Positions 37,462 through 49,220 of a stretch of 64,000 nucleotides of DNA are shown here, in pieces. The stretch is taken from the NCBI RefSeq assembly GCF_000719955.1, contig NZ_JOII01000006.1:1-64000 (forward strand), read 5' to 3'. The notes beneath the pieces are model-generated. The model saw nothing but the letters and a program-made list of their open reading frames with translations, was not told the origin of the DNA and made no database searches. Both the position numbers and the translations under genes were made by a program. Position 1 is the first letter of the stretch. The number at the start of each line of letters is the position of its first letter. The DNA comes from Streptomyces albidoflavus (GTDB lineage Bacteria > Actinomycetota > Actinomycetes > Streptomycetales > Streptomycetaceae).

Positions 37462-37633
37462 GGCCTCAGGCGCCGGCCGGGCTGTCGGTGGGGGGTGCTG
37501 TCCGGCTTTCCGTGCCGGTTCACGATGGCCTCAAGCGCCGGCCGGGCTGGGGGTTTGCCGGGCTGGGATGTGCCGGGATGTGCGGGCCGTTCGACCGTGG
37601 CGGTCAAAGATGGCCTCAAGCGCCGGCCGGGCT
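37462..37633 (+). repeat. three dispersed copies of the 22-bp repeat
   Basis: Copies at 37462-37483 (GGCCTCAGG variant), 37527-37548 and 37612-37633, same strand, separated by 43 and 63 bases of diverged sequence rich in GCCGGGCTG. A truncated copy, GGCCTCAGG, is at 37670. They fill the gap between the convergent DUF2470 and protein kinase genes. Confidence 0.9.
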
Positions 37634-37673
37634 GGATTTGGCCGGGCTGGGTTCTGGCCGGGCTGATTTGGCC

Positions 37674-39440
37674 TCAGGTCGCTGTCCAGCGTTGGGACGG
37701 GCTTCCCGTGCACTGGGTGGTGGTGATGCGGGAGCCGTTGACTGTGTCGAGGCAGCCGCCGGTGCCTACGCTTTTCAGGGTGCCTTCTGGGCCGGTGCGC
37801 CAGCGGCGGCTTTCGGCCTGGTTGCAGGAGAGGAGCAGGGTGCCTCCGGCGCCGGAGGAGAGGCAGCTGCGGCCCGACTCGTGGACGATCTCGAAAGAGC
37901 CGTCCGAGAGGGGGCGGAAGGCCCAGACCGTGCCGGAGCCGTTGCAGGCGGCGGTGGTGGGTGGGCTGTTGAACGGGGCGGCCAGGCATTTGGCGTTCTC
38001 GCCGTTGCGGTAGCGGTGGGCGCCGGACGGGGGCTTGGCGTCCCCGTCGGGGTCTTCGGTGGGGGCGGAGCCGCCACCGGCGCCGGAGGAGCTGGAGCCG
38101 CCGGAACCGTTGCCCTTGTCCCCGGTGCCGGGGGCATCGGCTCCGTTCTCCGAGTCGTTCCCCTGGCCTGCGCCCTTGTCGGCGTCCTTGTCTTCCTTGT
38201 CCCCGTCCGCATCTTTCTTCTCGTCCTTCTCCTTCTCCTTGTCCTTGGCGGACGTTGCGGGGGAGGCCGGGCCGGACGGGCCCGTGCCCGGGGTGGTGGG
38301 GGCCGAGGCGCTGAGGGAGGGAGCGGGGCCGGTGGGGTCGTCGGCGTCGGAGATGTGGGGGAGCAGCTGGACGGCGAGGGTCGCGCCGCCCGCGATGACG
38401 ACGGGGACGACGGCGAGGAGGACGCGGGTGCGGCGGCGCTCGGCGGGAGGCTTCGGGCCGGACTTCCTGCCCAGGTTGAGCGTCTCGACGGAGACGGGGG
38501 GCGGGGAACCGGGCTCCTGGACGTGCGCAGCGAAGGCCGCCTTCGCGGCCAGGTCGGCGCTGAAGGAGTCCGGCCACAGGGGCGCGGTGGACGGGCCGTG
38601 TTCCGTGGCGCGCCGGACCAGCTCGGCGGCGGTGGGACGGGCCTCGGGGTCCTTGGCGAGGCAGGCGGTGACGAGGTCGGCGAGGGCGGGGTCCAGCTCC
38701 CGTACCGCCTCCAGGTCGGGCTCCTCGTGCACGATGCGGTACAGGACGGCGGGGCCGGACTCCTCGCCGAAGGGCGGGTTGCCGCCCGCCGCGTAGGCGA
38801 TGACCGAGCCCAGCGCGAACACGTCGACGGCGCCGGTCAGGTCGCGTCGTGTGACGGCCTGTTCGGGGGCCATGTAGGCGGGGGTGCCGACCACCACGCC
38901 GCTCCGGGTCAGCTGGCTCTGCTCGGTGGCCCGGGCCACGCCGAAGTCGATGACCGTCGCGCCCTCGACCGTCAGCATCACGTTGGACGGCTTCAGGTCC
39001 CGGTGGACCATGCCGAGTCCGTGCACCGGGACCAGCCCTGCGGCGGCCTCGCGCAGCAGCAGCCAGACCGCCTCGGCGGGCAGCGGGCCCTGGTGGAGCC
39101 GGACGGCGTCGCTCAGGGTGAGCCCGGGTACGTAGGCGGTGGCGAGCCACGGGGGACGGGCGTCGCGGTCGCTGGCGAGCAGGGGGGCGGTGGCCTCCGG
39201 GGGCAGCCGGGAGAGGTTGTCCAGCTCGTGGCCGAAGCGGCGGACGAAGTCCTGGTCCTCGCCGGCGACCGAGGGCAGCACCTGTTTGACGGCGACGTAC
39301 CGCCCCTCGTGGACGCCGAGGAAGACGCGCCCCATCCCGCCCGTCCCGAGACGGCCCGCGAGGCGGATGCCGCCGATGTGGGCCGGGTCGTCCGGTCGCA
39401 GCGGCTCGGCCCCGCTGCCGGTCAGGTCGAACACGCCCAC
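37674..39440 (-). CDS. membrane Ser/Thr protein kinase with extracellular ricin-type lectin domain
   Basis: PknB-like receptor kinase of about 588 residues. The intracellular kinase domain (about 22-275) has the Gly-loop LGTGGMGRV, K52 in VAVKQV, HRDLKPSN (146-153), DFG (165-167) and a GTPAYMAPE activation segment. A basic juxtamembrane stretch precedes one membrane helix (about 339-359, RVLLAVVPVVIAGGATLAVQ). Outside lies a long Ser/Gly/Lys/Glu/Asp-rich linker (about 365-470) and a ricin B/beta-trefoil-like domain (about 475-588; KCLAAPFN, SCLSSGAGGTLLLSCN, GCLDTVNGSR, SQRW). It may sense a cell-wall sugar or glycan, but this is inference. GTG 39440 after GGGGAGAA is chosen; the frame opens 23 codons upstream. 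Confidence 0.88.
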   Translation of the reverse strand: MGVFDLTGSGAEPLRPDDPAHIGGIRLAGRLGTGGMGRVFLGVHEGRYVAVKQVLPSVAGEDQDFVRRFGHELDNLSRLPPEATAPLLASDRDARPPWLATAYVPGLTLSDAVRLHQGPLPAEAVWLLLREAAAGLVPVHGLGMVHRDLKPSNVMLTVEGATVIDFGVARATEQSQLTRSGVVVGTPAYMAPEQAVTRRDLTGAVDVFALGSVIAYAAGGNPPFGEESGPAVLYRIVHEEPDLEAVRELDPALADLVTACLAKDPEARPTAAELVRRATEHGPSTAPLWPDSFSADLAAKAAFAAHVQEPGSPPPVSVETLNLGRKSGPKPPAERRRTRVLLAVVPVVIAGGATLAVQLLPHISDADDPTGPAPSLSASAPTTPGTGPSGPASPATSAKDKEKEKDEKKDADGDKEDKDADKGAGQGNDSENGADAPGTGDKGNGSGGSSSSGAGGGSAPTEDPDGDAKPPSGAHRYRNGENAKCLAAPFNSPPTTAACNGSGTVWAFRPLSDGSFEIVHESGRSCLSSGAGGTLLLSCNQAESRRWRTGPEGTLKSVGTGGCLDTVNGSRITTTQCTGSPSQRWTAT

Positions 39441-39509
39441 TCTTCTCCCCCGTGGCACACCGTCTGATCCAGGCGAAGTCTGGCCAGCGGGTACAGGGAG
39501 GGGAAGCAC

Positions 39510-39532
39510 TTTCTGGAAAAACGCTCCAGAAA
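39510..39532. promoter_or_regulatory. inverted repeat upstream of the kinase gene
   Basis: TTTCTGGA (39510-39517) and TCCAGAAA (39525-39532) are a perfect inverted repeat with a 7-base A-rich centre, 70 bases upstream of the kinase start and 190 bases upstream of phoH. It stands out by its low G+C and may be an operator; no regulator gene is adjacent. Confidence 0.5.
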
Positions 39533-39722
39533 TTCACGCGGACGTGCACCCCGGGCCGACGCCACCTCCAGGCGGCTCCCGCACGGCCGGGGCGCGCGGG
39601 TGGCGGCATGTCGAAAAGCTCTTCGGGTGGAGGTGGGCGGGGACGTACGCTGGGGGTCTAGGCGGGCCGTCGGAGGACGGCTTCCCTGAGCGAGGAGGAC
39701 GAGCAGGCTGAAAAGCCGGCCC

Positions 39723-40739
<1,017 letters not shown>

Positions 40740-40794
40740 GGCGGCCTCCTCCGTCCGCGCCCCCGGGCACGCCCAGCAGGAGTACAGCAGCACC

Positions 40795-41292
40795 ATGTCG
40801 ATCGACGTCAACAACGAGTCCGGAACCGAGGTCGACGAGCGCGCGATCCTCGACATCGCCCGCTACGCGCTGGCGAGGATGCGTATCCACCCGCTCTCGG
40901 AACTGTCGGTGATCGTCGTCGACCCCGAGGCGATGGAGCAGCTGCACATCCAGTGGATGGACCTGCCGGGGCCCACCGACGTCATGTCCTTCCCGATGGA
41001 CGAACTGCGTCCGCCGGTCAAGGACGAGGAGGAGCCCCCGCAGGGCCTGCTCGGCGACATCGTGCTCTGCCCGGACGTCGCCCGGCAGCAGGGTCAGGAC
41101 GCGCCGACCCAGCACTCCATGGACGAGGAGCTCCAGCTCCTCACCGTCCACGGCGTGCTGCACCTGCTCGGCTACGACCACGAGGAGCCGGGCGAGAAGG
41201 CCGAGATGTTCGGCCTCCAGCAGGCCATCGTGGACGGCTGGCGCGAGGAGAACGGGCTGACCGGCCCCTCCCCGGCCCCGACCGTCTCATGA
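40795..41292 (+). CDS. ybeY: endoribonuclease YbeY (16S rRNA maturation)
   Basis: Metal-dependent RNase needed for 16S rRNA 3'-end processing and ribosome quality control. The 165-residue protein has the UPF0054 histidine motif: H119, H123 and H129 in [12 protein letters not shown], preceded by [18 protein letters not shown] precedes ATG 40795. Its stop overlaps the start of the next gene in ATGA, indicating coupled translation. Confidence 0.95.
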   Translation: MSIDVNNESGTEVDERAILDIARYALARMRIHPLSELSVIVVDPEAMEQLHIQWMDLPGPTDVMSFPMDELRPPVKDEEEPPQGLLGDIVLCPDVARQQGQDAPTQHSMDEELQLLTVHGVLHLLGYDHEEPGEKAEMFGLQQAIVDGWREENGLTGPSPAPTVS

Positions 41293-42614
41293 TCGGCGGC
41301 CTGCTCACCGGCGCCGTCCTGCTGGTCGTCGTCGCCTGGCTGGCCGCCTGCGCCGAGGCGGGGCTGGCCCGCGTCTCCAGCTTCCGGGCCGAGGGCGCCG
41401 TCCGCGCGGGCCGGCGCGGCAGCGCCAAGCTGGCCCAGGTCGCCGAGGACCCCACGCGCTACCTCAACGTCGCGCTGCTCGTCCGGGTCGCCTGCGAGAT
41501 GGCCGCCGCCGCCCTCGTGACGTACGTCTGCGTCGAGCGGATCAGCGTCACCTGGGAGGCTCTGGCCGTCGCCATCGCGGTGATGGTCCTGGTCAGCTAC
41601 GTGGCGGTCGGGGTCTCCCCGCGCACCATCGGCCGCCAGCACCCGCTGAACACGGCCACGGCCGCCGCGTACGTCCTGCTGCCGCTCGCCCGGATCATGG
41701 GCCCGGTCCCCAAGCTGCTGATCCTGCTCGGCAACGCCCTCACCCCCGGCAAGGGGTTCCGGCAGGGCCCGTTCGCCAGCGAGGCGGAGCTGCGGGCGCT
41801 GGTCGACCTCGCCGAGAAGGAGCAGCTCATCGAGGACGAGGAGCGCCGCATGGTGCACTCCGTCTTCGAACTGGGCGACACGCTCGTCCGCGAGGTGATG
41901 GTGCCCCGCACCGACCTGGTCTCCATCGAGCGGTACAAGACGATCCGCCAGGCCCTCACCCTCGCCCTGCGCTCCGGTTTCTCGCGGATACCGGTGACCG
42001 GGGAGAGCGAGGACGACGTCGTCGGCGTCGTCTACCTCAAGGACCTCGCCCGCAAGACCCACATCAGCCGCGACGCCGAGACCGAACTGGTCTCCACCGC
42101 GATGCGGCCCGCCGTCTTCGTCCCCGACACCAAGAACGCCGGGGACCTGCTGCGCGAGATGCAGCAGCAGCGCAACCACGTCGCCGTCGTCATCGACGAG
42201 TACGGCGGCACCGCCGGGATCGTCACCATCGAGGACATCCTGGAGGAGATCGTCGGCGAGATCACCGACGAGTACGACCGGGAGCTGCCGCCCGTCGAGG
42301 AGCTGGGGGAGGGCCGCTGCCGCGTCACCGCCCGCCTCGACATCGGCGACCTCGGCCGCCTCTACGGCCTGGAGTCCTACGACGACGAGGACGTGGAGAC
42401 CGTCGGCGGCCTGCTCGCCAAGGCGCTCGGCCGGGTCCCGATCGCCGGGGCGGGCGCGGTCGTCCCGCTCCCCGACGGGCGCGGTCTGCGCCTCACCGCC
42501 GAGGACTCGGCCGGCCGCCGGAACAAGGTCGCGACGGTCCTCGTCGAACCGCTCGACCAGCACGAGGCGGCGGAAGCCGTCGCCGCCGAGGAGGACCGGG
42601 AGACCGACTGGTGA
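41289..42614 (+). CDS. CNNM/CorC-type hemolysin family membrane protein
   Basis: A 441-residue protein with the DUF21 (CNNM) transmembrane domain (about 1-180, three to four helices: [38 protein letters not shown]), a CBS-domain pair (about 205-330; [35 protein letters not shown]), and a C-terminal CorC_HlyC domain ([17 protein letters not shown]). Family members mediate Mg2+ or Co2+ efflux/transport. It overlaps ybeY by ATGA and the next gene by GTGA. Confidence 0.9.
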   Translation: MIGGLLTGAVLLVVVAWLAACAEAGLARVSSFRAEGAVRAGRRGSAKLAQVAEDPTRYLNVALLVRVACEMAAAALVTYVCVERISVTWEALAVAIAVMVLVSYVAVGVSPRTIGRQHPLNTATAAAYVLLPLARIMGPVPKLLILLGNALTPGKGFRQGPFASEAELRALVDLAEKEQLIEDEERRMVHSVFELGDTLVREVMVPRTDLVSIERYKTIRQALTLALRSGFSRIPVTGESEDDVVGVVYLKDLARKTHISRDAETELVSTAMRPAVFVPDTKNAGDLLREMQQQRNHVAVVIDEYGGTAGIVTIEDILEEIVGEITDEYDRELPPVEELGEGRCRVTARLDIGDLGRLYGLESYDDEDVETVGGLLAKALGRVPIAGAGAVVPLPDGRGLRLTAEDSAGRRNKVATVLVEPLDQHEAAEAVAAEEDRETDW

Positions 42615-42997
42615 ACACGCGCGGGAGCGGTACGGACGACGCCCTGGACGCGGAGGGCCTGCGGGCCTTCTGCCTCTCCTTCAACGGAGCCGCCGAGGAG
42701 TTCCCCTTCGACCCGGAGACCTCCGTCTTCAAGGTCGAGGGGAAGGTCTTCGCCCTCACCGACCTCGGCGCCGACCCGCTGAAGATCTCCCTCAAGTGCG
42801 ACCCGGACGAGGCGGTACGCCTGCGCGCCGCCCACCCCGGGATCGTCCCCGGCTGGCACCTCAACAAGCGCCACTGGAACACGGTCACCGTCGCCCCGCT
42901 CCCGCCCCGCCAGCTCCGCGAACTGATCGAGGACTCCTACGACCTGGTGGTGGCGGGCCTGCCCCGCGCGGTCCGCCTCCGCCTCGACCGGCCCTGA
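42611..42997 (+). CDS. MmcQ/YjbR family DNA-binding-like protein
   Basis: Small alpha/beta protein (128 residues) of the MmcQ/YjbR family (CyaY-like fold), with FCLSFNGAAEEFPFDPET and the characteristic SLKCDPDEAVRLRAAHPGIVPGWHLNKRHWNTV. The biochemical role is unknown; some members bind DNA. GTG 42611 overlaps the previous stop in GTGA. Confidence 0.87.
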   Translation: MNTRGSGTDDALDAEGLRAFCLSFNGAAEEFPFDPETSVFKVEGKVFALTDLGADPLKISLKCDPDEAVRLRAAHPGIVPGWHLNKRHWNTVTVAPLPPRQLRELIEDSYDLVVAGLPRAVRLRLDRP

Positions 42998-43031
42998 GGC
43001 CCCGCACCGCGCACCTCTTATGCTCGGGACC

Positions 43032-43385
43032 ATGACCGAGAGCACCGAGCTGCACCCCGAGGACCGCAAGATCGTGACCCTGGCCCGCTCCGCCCGGGCC
43101 CGCAACGGGGTCCCGGAGGGCGCCGCCGTCCGCGACGAGACCGGCCGCACCTACGTCGCCGGCACCGTCACCCTCGACTCCCTCCAGCTCAGCGCCCTGC
43201 GCACCGCCGTCGCCATGGCCGTCGCCTCCGGCGCCCGCTCCCTCGAAGCCGCCGCCGTCGTCACCACGGCCGACCACCTCCCCCCGGAGGACCGCTCCGC
43301 CGTCACCGACCTCGGCGGCCCCACCACCCCCATCCACCTCGCCACCCCCGACGGCACAGTCCACGACACCCTCACCACAACCTGA
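43032..43385 (+). CDS. cytidine deaminase-like protein lacking zinc ligands
   Basis: A 117-residue protein aligning in outline with cytidine deaminases: RKIVTLARSARARNGVPEGAAVRDETGRTYVAGTV matches their ARxxxSxxPVGAAV...GxxxxGxN part. The zinc and catalytic residues (C/H-A-E ... P-C-x-x-C) are replaced: the spot where CAE is expected reads SALRTAVAMAVASGA, and there is no PCxxC. The protein also ends early. It is therefore probably not an active deaminase, though streptomycete annotations often call it one. ATG 43032 is taken. It sits between the YjbR gene and era, its conserved place. Confidence 0.75.
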   Translation: MTESTELHPEDRKIVTLARSARARNGVPEGAAVRDETGRTYVAGTVTLDSLQLSALRTAVAMAVASGARSLEAAAVVTTADHLPPEDRSAVTDLGGPTTPIHLATPDGTVHDTLTTT

Positions 43386-43419
43386 GCACCACACTCACCA
43401 CCCCGACCGGCCCAAGAAC

Positions 43420-43563
43420 AGCCCGGCCGGCGCTTGAGGCCATCTTGTACGCGCGGCGTCCCACCGGACCTGAGCCCCAACTCAGCCCGGCCGGCGCTTG
43501 AGGCCAACAATCAGCCCGGCCGGCGCCTGAGGCCAAAAATCAGCCCGGCCGGCGTTTGAGGCC
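43420..43563 (-). repeat. four inverted-orientation copies of the 22-bp repeat
   Basis: Copies at 43420-43441, 43484-43505, 43513-43534 and 43542-43563, reading AGCCCGGCCGGCG(C/T)(T/C)TGAGGCC, the reverse complement of the unit seen at 19.2 and 37.5 kb. Spacings are 42, 7 and 7 bases. A 28-base segment beginning GGCCATCTTGTACGCGCGGC (43438) recurs almost exactly at 43560. It occupies the 337-base gap before era, which otherwise holds only the era promoter region. Confidence 0.9.
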
Positions 43564-43722
43564 ATCCTGTACGGGCGGCGGCCCACCGAACCCAAGCCAC
43601 CCTCCCCGCCCGTCAGGGCACCAAAGACAAGGCTCCCCGGGCCACAGCCAGGGCCAAGGCCAAACAGGCCACCCCCAGAACCCGGGGTCCAAGGACCCCC
43701 ACGCATCGGGGACAATGGGCGC

Positions 43723-44664
43723 ATGAGCGCCCCCTCCTCCTCCGCCACCCCCGCGCACCGCGCGGGCTTCGCGTGCTTCGTCGGCCGTCCGAACGCGGGC
43801 AAGTCCACCCTGACGAACGCACTCGTCGGGCAGAAGGTCGCGATCACCTCCAACCGGCCGCAGACCACCCGCCACACCGTGCGCGGCATCGTCCACCGGC
43901 CCGATGCGCAGCTGATCCTGGTCGACACCCCCGGCCTCCACAAGCCGCGCACCCTCCTGGGCGAGCGGCTCAACGACGTGGTCCGCACCACCTGGGCCGA
44001 GGTCGACGTCATCGGCTTCTGCCTCCCGGCCGACCAGAAGCTCGGCCCCGGCGACCGCTTCATCGCCAAGGAGATCGCCGGGATCAAGAAGACCCCGAAG
44101 GTGGCCGTCGTCACCAAGACCGACCTGGTCGACGGCAAGCAGCTCGCCGAGCAGCTGATCGCCGTCGACCAGCTCGCGGCCGAGCTGGGCTTCGAGTGGG
44201 CCGAGATCATCCCGGTCTCCGCCGTCAAGGGCGACCAGGTCGAGCTGCTGACGGACCTCCTGGCCCCGCTGATGCCGGAGGGCCCCGCGCTCTACCCCGA
44301 GGGCGACCTCACCGACGAGCCCGAGCAGGTCATGGTGGCCGAGCTGATCCGCGAGGCCGCCCTGGAGGGTGTCCGCGACGAGCTGCCGCACTCCATCGCC
44401 GTCGTCGTCGAGGAGATGCTGCCCCGCGAGGACCGTCCCGCCGACAAGCCGCTGCTCGACATCCACGCCAACGTCTTCATCGAGCGCCCCAGCCAGAAGG
44501 GGATCATCATCGGCCCCAAGGGCAAGCGCCTGAAGGAGGTCGGCGTGAAGTCCCGCAAGCACATCGAGGCCCTTCTCGGCACCCCGGTCTTCCTCGACCT
44601 CCACGTCAAGGTCGCCAAGGACTGGCAGCGCGACCCGAAGCAACTCCGCCGCCTGGGCTTCTGA
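43723..44664 (+). CDS. era: GTPase Era
   Basis: Essential ribosome-assembly GTPase that binds the 3' end of 16S rRNA on the maturing 30S subunit. The 313-residue protein has G1 GRPNAGKST (residues 21-29), DTPG, TKTD, SAVKG, and the C-terminal KH domain (VFIERPSQKGIIIGPKGKRLKEVG). ATG 43723 starts MSAPSSSATPAHRAG. The repeat cluster lies between it and the preceding operon, so it may have its own promoter. Confidence 0.96.
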   Translation: MSAPSSSATPAHRAGFACFVGRPNAGKSTLTNALVGQKVAITSNRPQTTRHTVRGIVHRPDAQLILVDTPGLHKPRTLLGERLNDVVRTTWAEVDVIGFCLPADQKLGPGDRFIAKEIAGIKKTPKVAVVTKTDLVDGKQLAEQLIAVDQLAAELGFEWAEIIPVSAVKGDQVELLTDLLAPLMPEGPALYPEGDLTDEPEQVMVAELIREAALEGVRDELPHSIAVVVEEMLPREDRPADKPLLDIHANVFIERPSQKGIIIGPKGKRLKEVGVKSRKHIEALLGTPVFLDLHVKVAKDWQRDPKQLRRLGF

Positions 44665-44686
44665 GGCCGCAGGGCCTTCGGGCGAC

Positions 44687-44722
44687 GGAGCGGGCGGACC
44701 CGGTCCCGGGCCCGCCCGCTCC
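44687..44722. terminator. bidirectional terminator between era and the emfourin gene
   Basis: Stem GGAGCGGGCG (44687-44696) with CGCCCGCTCC (44713-44722), a perfect 10-bp pairing, in the gap between the convergent era and emfourin genes. It can end both transcripts. Confidence 0.7.
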
Positions 44723-44734
44723 GGACGGTGGCGC

Positions 44735-45001
44735 CTAAGCTCCCTCCTTCAGCACCCGGGAGACCAGTTCGCGCTGGGCGGGGGTCAGGTGGGGGTCGGT
44801 GAAGTGGGCCGAGTGGCCGTCGACGGTCAGCTGGTAGGCGAAGCCGTCGGGGACGCCGGTGGCCGGGGCGGGGGTGGCGGTTTCCAGGGCGCGGGCGGCC
44901 AGCTCCTCCCAGACCTCGGCGTCGGGGAGCGAGGTGGTGTCCACCCCGGCCCGCCGCTCGATGCCGGAGAAGCCGCCGGTCCGTCGTACGTCGATGCGCA
45001 T
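44735..45001 (-). CDS. emfourin-type inhibitor of M4 protease
   Basis: An 88-residue protein that begins MRIDVRRTGGFSGIERRA and continues DTTSLPDAEVWEELAARAL, matching the emfourin family (protealysin inhibitors, sometimes annotated protealysin inhibitor emfourin). These proteins bind and block the neighbouring M4 peptidase. There is no signal peptide. The frame is open to 45241, but ATG 45001 is the natural start. It lies 56 bases downstream of the M4 protease gene on the same strand, the usual genomic pairing. Confidence 0.88.
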   Translation of the reverse strand: MRIDVRRTGGFSGIERRAGVDTTSLPDAEVWEELAARALETATPAPATGVPDGFAYQLTVDGHSAHFTDPHLTPAQRELVSRVLKEGA

Positions 45002-45057
45002 GCCCAAGTCCCTACCCGCCTCGCCCGCCCGGCACCGGGGTCCGGGCGGCCCGGCGG

Positions 45058-46197
45058 TCAGGAGTTCGCCCCCACCCCGACCTCGGACCAGGCCTTGAGG
45101 ACGGCCTCGCGCTCCTCGCCCCGGCCGAACCGCTCCTCGGCCGCCTTGGCGGTGAGGGCCGCGAAGGCGGCGAAGTCGGCCTGCGCGCTCAGCTCGCCGC
45201 CGGTCAGCACGTCGTACCAGATCTGGCCGGCGCGCTCCCACGCCTTGCCGCGCAGGGCGGTGGCGACCAGGTAGAAGGCGCGGTTGGGGATGCCGGAGTT
45301 GATGTGGACGCCGCCGTTGTCCTGGTCGGTCTCGACGTAGTCGGCCATGGAGCCGGGCTGGGGGTCCTTGCCGAGGACGTCGTCGTCGTAGGCCGTGCCG
45401 GGCTCCTTCATGGAGCGCAGGGCCTTGCCCTCGACGCGCGGGCCGAGCACGTCGGCGCCGATCAGCCAGTCGGCGTCCTCGGCGTTCTGCCCCAGCGTGT
45501 ACTGCTTGAGGAGGGAGCCGAAGACGTCGGAGACCGATTCGTTGAGCGCGCCGGGCTGGCCGCGGTAGACGAGGTTGGCCGTGTACTGGGTGACGCCGTG
45601 GGCCAGCTCGTGGCCGATGACGTCGACGGGGAGGGTGAAGTCGAGGAAGACCTCGCCGTCGCCGTCGCCGAAGACCATCTGCTCGCCGTCCCAGAAGGCG
45701 TTGGCGTACTCCTTGCCGTAGTGGACGGTGGCGTTGAGCGGGAGGCCGCGGCCGTCGATGGAGTCGCGGCCGAAGCTCTTGAGGAAGAGCTCGAAGGTGG
45801 CGCCGAGCCCGGCGTAGGCGCGGTTGACGCTGGCGTCGCCGCCCGGGTCGGAGCCCTCGGCGCGGACCTTGACGCCGGGCAGCTCCTCGCGGGTCTCCGC
45901 GTCGTAGATGGTGCGCTGCGGGGTGGCCTCGGCGCCCTCGGCGCGGCGCGTCGCGGGCGGGGCGGCGGCGCGGGTGGCGGCGACGGCGCTGAGGCGGCGG
46001 GTCCGCTCGCGGGCGTCCCGCTCCAGGGTGCGGCGGGCGGGGACGGAGAGGACCGGGTCGTCCAGGTGGCTGAGGTGGTCCAGGACGTGCGGCGGCACGA
46101 TCGTGCAGAAGACGGAGTGCGGGGCCGGGCGGACCAGAGCGGAGTCGGCGGCGGTGCGGGCGGTCGGGGTGCGCGTCGGGCGCTGGTTGTCGGTCAT
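45058..46197 (-). CDS. protealysin-like M4 metallopeptidase
   Basis: Thermolysin-family zinc peptidase of 379 residues. HExxH is at 196-200 (VIGHELAHGVTQY) with the third ligand E220 (GALNESVSD), and the late catalytic histidine lies in GGVHINSGIPNRAFY. It has no signal peptide and carries the short protealysin-type propeptide (HSVFCTIVPPHVLDHLSH) instead of the long FTP/PepSY prosequence, which points to intracellular or nonclassically exported action. ATG 46197 (MTDNQRPTRTPT) is chosen over ATG 46233. Its partner inhibitor gene lies directly downstream. Confidence 0.92.
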   Translation of the reverse strand: MTDNQRPTRTPTARTAADSALVRPAPHSVFCTIVPPHVLDHLSHLDDPVLSVPARRTLERDARERTRRLSAVAATRAAAPPATRRAEGAEATPQRTIYDAETREELPGVKVRAEGSDPGGDASVNRAYAGLGATFELFLKSFGRDSIDGRGLPLNATVHYGKEYANAFWDGEQMVFGDGDGEVFLDFTLPVDVIGHELAHGVTQYTANLVYRGQPGALNESVSDVFGSLLKQYTLGQNAEDADWLIGADVLGPRVEGKALRSMKEPGTAYDDDVLGKDPQPGSMADYVETDQDNGGVHINSGIPNRAFYLVATALRGKAWERAGQIWYDVLTGGELSAQADFAAFAALTAKAAEERFGRGEEREAVLKAWSEVGVGANS

Positions 46198-46250
46198 GAG
46201 ACTGGCTTGCTCTCTGTGACCAGACTGAAACACTCCGTGCGGGAGATTAG

Positions 46251-48290
<2,040 letters not shown>

Positions 48291-48301
48291 TCCCGGCGGC
48301 G

Positions 48302-48341
48302 CCCGACGCCCCGCCCGTTCCGTACGCGGCGGGGCGTCGGG
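48302..48341 (+). terminator. leuA terminator
   Basis: Perfect 14-bp stem CCCGACGCCCCGCC (48302-48315) with GGCGGGGCGTCGGG (48328-48341), 12 bases after the leuA stop. Confidence 0.75.
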
Positions 48342-48503
48342 TTACGGCCAGGTCACACGCGCGGGGCTGACGCCGCCCGGTCCATGTGGCTAACATCACG
48401 TCCACACGGCAGCCCCACGCGGGCCCAGCCGCCGCCCCCGGGACGAGGCGACGGCCGCGCGGGGCACGGCGCGACGGTGCGCCAGATGCGACGGAGGTGC
48501 GAC

Positions 48504-49205
48504 GTGCTGCCCAGGAGCCGACCAGGACGGGCCGCGGAGGACCGGCGCCCGCGCGTCTGCGGAGTCCGCACCCACTGGACCACCGTCGCCGACGGCGAGT
48601 TCCACTGCCCCGACTGCGGCGGCGACCGCAACTACCAGCGCCGCACCGGACGCCGCAGGCTCACCCTGCTCGGCCTGCCCGTGCTGCCCCGTGGCGAGGC
48701 CGGGCCCGTCGTCGAGTGCGCCTCCTGCGCCGGCCACTTCCCGACCGAGGTCCTCACCCGGCCCACCACCACCCGCTTCTCGGCCCTGCTCCGCGACGCC
48801 GTGCACACCGTCGCCCTCGCCGTCCTCGCCGCCGGCGGCACCGGCTCGCGCACAGCGCTGGCCGCCGCCGTGGAGGCGGTCCGCGACGCCGGGGACGAGG
48901 AGTGCACCGCCGAGCGGCTCACCGCCGTCGCCGACGCGCTGGCCGCCGACACCGGGCGCCGGACCGGCGGCGAGGACGGCGAGGCCCCGCTCGCCGCCGA
49001 GCTGCACGAGGCGCTCGACCCGCTCGCCCCGCACCTCGCCGACCTCGGCCGCGCCTCGCTGCTGCTGCGCGCCGCCGGCATCGCGCTGGCCGACGGCCCC
49101 TACACCCCGGCCGAACGCGACGTCCTCACCACCGTCGGTGCCGCTCTCACCCTGCCCCGCGAAGAGGTGGCCGACCTCCTCACCGCCGCCCGCACGCCCT
49201 CCTGA
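48504..49205 (+). CDS. TerB family protein with N-terminal zinc ribbon
   Basis: A 233-residue protein. The N-terminal part has paired cysteines of a zinc ribbon (CPDCGGDRNYQR, then ECASCAGHF). The rest is a TerB-like helical domain (AVHTVALAVLAAGGTGSRTALAAAVEAVRDAG, ADGPYTPAERDVLTTVGAALTL), here in two tandem halves. TerB proteins are linked to tellurite and stress responses, but this chromosomal type stands alone, so no resistance is implied. GTG 48504 with GGAGG six bases before the start is chosen; earlier starts give an Arg/Pro-rich head. Confidence 0.8.
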   Translation: MLPRSRPGRAAEDRRPRVCGVRTHWTTVADGEFHCPDCGGDRNYQRRTGRRRLTLLGLPVLPRGEAGPVVECASCAGHFPTEVLTRPTTTRFSALLRDAVHTVALAVLAAGGTGSRTALAAAVEAVRDAGDEECTAERLTAVADALAADTGRRTGGEDGEAPLAAELHEALDPLAPHLADLGRASLLLRAAGIALADGPYTPAERDVLTTVGAALTLPREEVADLLTAARTPS

Positions 49206-49220
49206 GCGGCGGGGACCCGG

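Noticed and set aside
37403..37666. Short open frames within the repeat gap between the DUF2470 and kinase genes.
   Set aside because: They consist of translated repeat units and lack a binding site or conserved sequence.
48504..49205. Tellurite resistance function for the TerB-like gene.
   Set aside because: No other ter genes are present, and the TerB fold alone does not establish resistance.
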